A DNA stretch of 64,000 nt from Styela clava (taxonomy: Eukaryota; Chordata; Ascidiacea; Stolidobranchia; Styelidae), in NCBI RefSeq assembly GCF_964204865.1, contig NC_135259.1, forward strand, positions 9,372,974 through 9,436,973. The letters run 5' to 3'. A program made the position numbers and the translations under genes. The notes under the pieces were generated by a model. It was not told where the DNA came from and made no database searches. It worked only from the letters and a program-made list of their open reading frames with translations. Below are positions 61,637 through 64,000 of the stretch, one piece after another; position 1 is the first letter of the stretch, and each line of letters begins with the position of its first letter.

Positions 61637-61848
61637 ATCGGAACTCTCGGAGTATGTGAACCAAGATAGCGGACCCCAGAACGTAGTATGTGTACCAGGT
61701 TGGGGTTAGGCCATAATTTTAAGTACAAATACTACGGAAGTCACTTGGATAGAAAAAATGGAATAAAATTATTCCCTAACCCTGATCTGGTACACATACT
61801 ACGTTCCGGTGTCCGTCAGCTTGCTCCACATACTACGAGAGCGCCTGC
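61637..61848. mobile_element. MITE family A copy upstream of the TSP1 gene
   Basis: Left arm ctcggagtatgtgaaccaag, right arm catactacgagagcgcc, with internal ggttggggttaggcca and ccctaacc pairing. The arms match the 7230 copy. Flanks are A-rich, so a target duplication (perhaps caaaaa) is unclear. Confidence 0.72.
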
Positions 61849-61899
61849 AAAAAGTACAGGTATAAAACAGGCAAAACAATGGATTTGAAACAATTGTTT

Positions 61900-62510
61900 A
61901 AAAAAAAAATTCTTTTTGAACAAATCCCTACACACAATACGGTACCTGATTGAGAACTTCGCAGTTCGCACGTCCCGTAATTTGACAGTAGGCCTATATT
62001 TAGCGAGGTTTGATAGTAAAATAGAGACAAATAAACAACAAAGTATTATTCAGTTCTTCCAAAAGAAACCCAGCGATGAAAACCAAGTTAGTGGTGTTGA
62101 CAGGACAGATGAAGAGACTGCTACATCAACTTTACAACATGCCCCGAAACGACCTTTCAGGAAAGTTGATATGGATCTGGTATGATAAGAAGTATTTGGA
62201 GCTAGGTATTACCATTGCTCCCAGCAGCGAAAAAGTATCGCTTCCCATGTGCAAAGTCTGCGCCAAAACTCATTCAAACGATGCAATAAAACTCGCAAAG
62301 CCAACGAAAAAAATTAAATCAAAAAGACAGCCGCAAATTTCTTATTAGATTGGATTGTATTCTTTTGCACCTCCTACTTTTGTCATAATTGCATTCTTTT
62401 GATTATGTTTTGTGTTCATGACATTTTTGGTTAATTTTGAAGGTCCGTCGGTCCGCAAAATTTGTTTTGAAATTTTACTGGTCCGCGAACTGAAAAAGGT
62501 TGAGAGCCAC
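61900..62510 (+). mobile_element. Internally deleted hAT transposon with BED-finger remnant
   Basis: One frame encodes FFQKKPSDENQ and then, after a shift, KKYLELGITIAPSSEKVS followed by PMCKVCAKTHSNDAIK, the start of a ZBED-type hAT transposase with its Cys-x2-Cys finger. The frame stops shortly after. The sequence then jumps to a hAT terminus, gtccgcgaactgaaaaaggt with tgagagccactg, ending near 62510. The catalytic core is missing. Confidence 0.65.
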
Positions 62511-63066
62511 TGTTCTAGATCACTTATCGGAAATATCGGTCTATTTTAAGCCGATACCGATACAAATACCAATACCAAAATATGGCCGATACTGCCGATA
62601 CCAATACATCAGTACATCTCTATTCAGTATCAGACACGTTATAAATACATTTTTCAAGTGATAGGGCCTTTACAATGATTCGAGAATTTATACAGTCTAT
62701 TCAACGACAGATCAACTCCAAAACTGCCGAAGTTGCTGGATTTTTGATTATTCGAAGATTATTATTGGATTATTGAGTTATTTCCTATCTAAGTTAAGCA
62801 CTGGCTATAATAAACACCCTGCTCACAGCATAATATTTACAGTTTTATTTGAACCGGTTGTTTGTTATACACACATCGCCTACATATTAGCGCCTTTCCA
62901 TCCGAACAAAATATCTGTAGAAGCAATCAAAGATATATGTAAAACTATATGCAAAATTATTCTTATATGAGATATCCCAAGAGTTATTCCGATATATAAA
63001 TAAAGACACGTTACCTCCGATAACATACCATACACATAATTTCTAAATCCATGATTTTCATTTTTT
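62511..63066. other. Short gene-free stretch
   Basis: AT-rich; contains a short run of ccgatacc/aatacc-like imperfect repeats near 62550-62610 (gataccgatacaaatac). No gene recognised. Confidence 0.4.
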
Positions 63067-63308
63067 AACACCAAAATTTGCTCTCCGAATATAATACTTT
63101 AGAAACCCCTATGATATGAATAAAAACAAAAAACAATAATCTTAAGCCTAGACTTCATGACGGTGGCCTTGTATCCGGTAATATTACCTACTCAACACCA
63201 AAACTTGCTCCCAGAATATAATGCTTTGGAAACTCCTATGACATGAATGAAAACAAAAAAAAATCTAGACTTCACGATGTGGCTCTGTATCGAGTAGTAT
63301 TACCTAAT
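63067..63308. repeat. Diverged 127-bp tandem duplication
   Basis: 63067-63193 and 63194-63308 both begin aacaccaaaa(t/c)ttgctc and share gaatataat, cctatgatatgaat-like and ctagacttca blocks, with several substitutions and a small deletion in the second copy. Confidence 0.75.
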
Positions 63309-63526
63309 CAAACGTATTTCATTCAGAATAAAGAAGTTGGATACACGTGACTCAAAGTAACAAAATTAATAGCAAACACTCGGCTGCGAAAGCAATTAGA
63401 TATATGCTTGCCTCCCGAGATGTGTTCCAATGCTGATTATAAACAGCATGAAAACTTTCTCAATCGCGATCAATCCTCTATATTCTATAACAAACGAAAT
63501 AAAATAAAAAATTCAAATTTATTTAG

Positions 63527-63640
63527 GTATGCACATTGATGATAAATTTTATATGTGTTCCAAATTGGAAATAAATGAGAATTTCAATCTATGCCGATAT
63601 AAACTAGATGCCTTTGCAGAACTTTTGATCGATAGGGTTG
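63527..63640 (+). CDS. Possible orphan exon
   Basis: A 114-base open block bounded by atttag and gtaagg, giving a symmetric phase 1-1 exon (contains MHIDDKFYMCSKLEINE and LDAFAELLIDRVG). The family is not recognised, and no partner exon lies within the window. It could be the first internal exon of a gene continuing rightwards, or chance. Confidence 0.28.
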
Positions 63641-63749
63641 GTAAGGTTCCATACATATACTGCCAAGAATATGATATTCCGCCAACTTATATGCATATAC
63701 AACCAACCAAATATACCAGGGGTAATGCTTCACTTACATGTTGATTGCG

Positions 63750-63935
63750 GTTCCATTACATTTGAACCCACGTACATTTGAACCCATGACAATTGCACCT
63801 GTATGCTATTGCACCTATGGAATTTTTTATGTTTCACGGATAGTTAAACCCATACTAACCCTAACCCATGGGTTTTAGCACCCGCATATAGATTGAACCC
63901 GTGGATATGCGCATGGGTTCAAATGTACGGTCACC
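63750..63935. mobile_element. 186-bp MITE with 10-bp target duplication
   Basis: Left end gttccattacatttgaaccc; right end the inverted gggttcaaatgtacggtcacc. The core contains ctaaccctaacccatgggtt. Flanked by gttgattgcg at 63740-63749 and 63936-63945, a perfect 10-bp direct repeat. Distinct in sequence from family A. Confidence 0.88.
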
Positions 63936-64000
63936 GTTGATTGCGCACAAAAAGACATAAAACTACCAGTGTTCGTAGTACATGATAACTATACAATAGC

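Noticed and set aside
1..64000. CRISPR arrays, operons, phage or bacterial features
   Set aside because: All confident genes are spliced and of animal type; no direct-repeat/spacer arrays or bacterial gene organisation are present.

Overview
This window is eukaryotic, intron-rich, AT-rich animal DNA. Every confident gene is split by GT-AG introns (one is GC-AG). All five gene models below were assembled exon by exon, and reading phase is conserved across every junction. The mix of extracellular mosaic proteins (DOMON, sushi, EGF, somatomedin-B, ZP and TSP1 modules), the short exons and the many small hAT and MULE-like elements suggest an invertebrate deuterostome, most likely an ascidian tunicate. 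That assignment is inference; no sequence here proves the species.

Layout. 1-4.7 kb: part of a hAT-like element, a reverse-strand SINE, otherwise no recognised gene. 4.7-10.0 kb (minus): ADI1, acireductone dioxygenase, 5 exons, 180 aa. 10.2-13.0 kb: SINE and decayed hAT transposon sequence. 13.9-18.5 kb (minus): GSR, glutathione reductase, 8 exons, 473 aa. 20.4-41.7 kb (plus): a 31-exon gene for a secreted 1288-aa protein (signal peptide, DOMON, sushi, 24 EGF-like modules, somatomedin-B-like module). 43.0-47.8 kb (plus): a 17-exon gene for a 908-aa type I membrane protein (acidic Ser/Thr-rich stalk, EGF-like modules, ZP domain, RKRR furin-type site, transmembrane helix). 49.3-60.0 kb (minus): a 27-exon gene for a secreted 1521-aa protein with a trefoil-like module and about 29 thrombospondin type-1 repeats. 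60-64 kb: MITEs and hAT fragments, with one possible orphan exon.

The first two genes are housekeeping sulfur and redox enzymes (methionine salvage and glutathione reduction). The next three are extracellular modular proteins side by side, a neighbourhood that would fit egg coat, tunic matrix or surface defence. Function beyond domain content is not shown by the sequence.

Mobile DNA is abundant and often well delimited: hAT-type elements with 8-bp target duplications, a MULE-like MITE family with TIRs and 8-9 bp duplications in at least five places, a tRNA-derived SINE family, and a MITE with a 10-bp duplication at the right edge. Several tandem duplications inside introns copy splice sites or part of an EGF exon.
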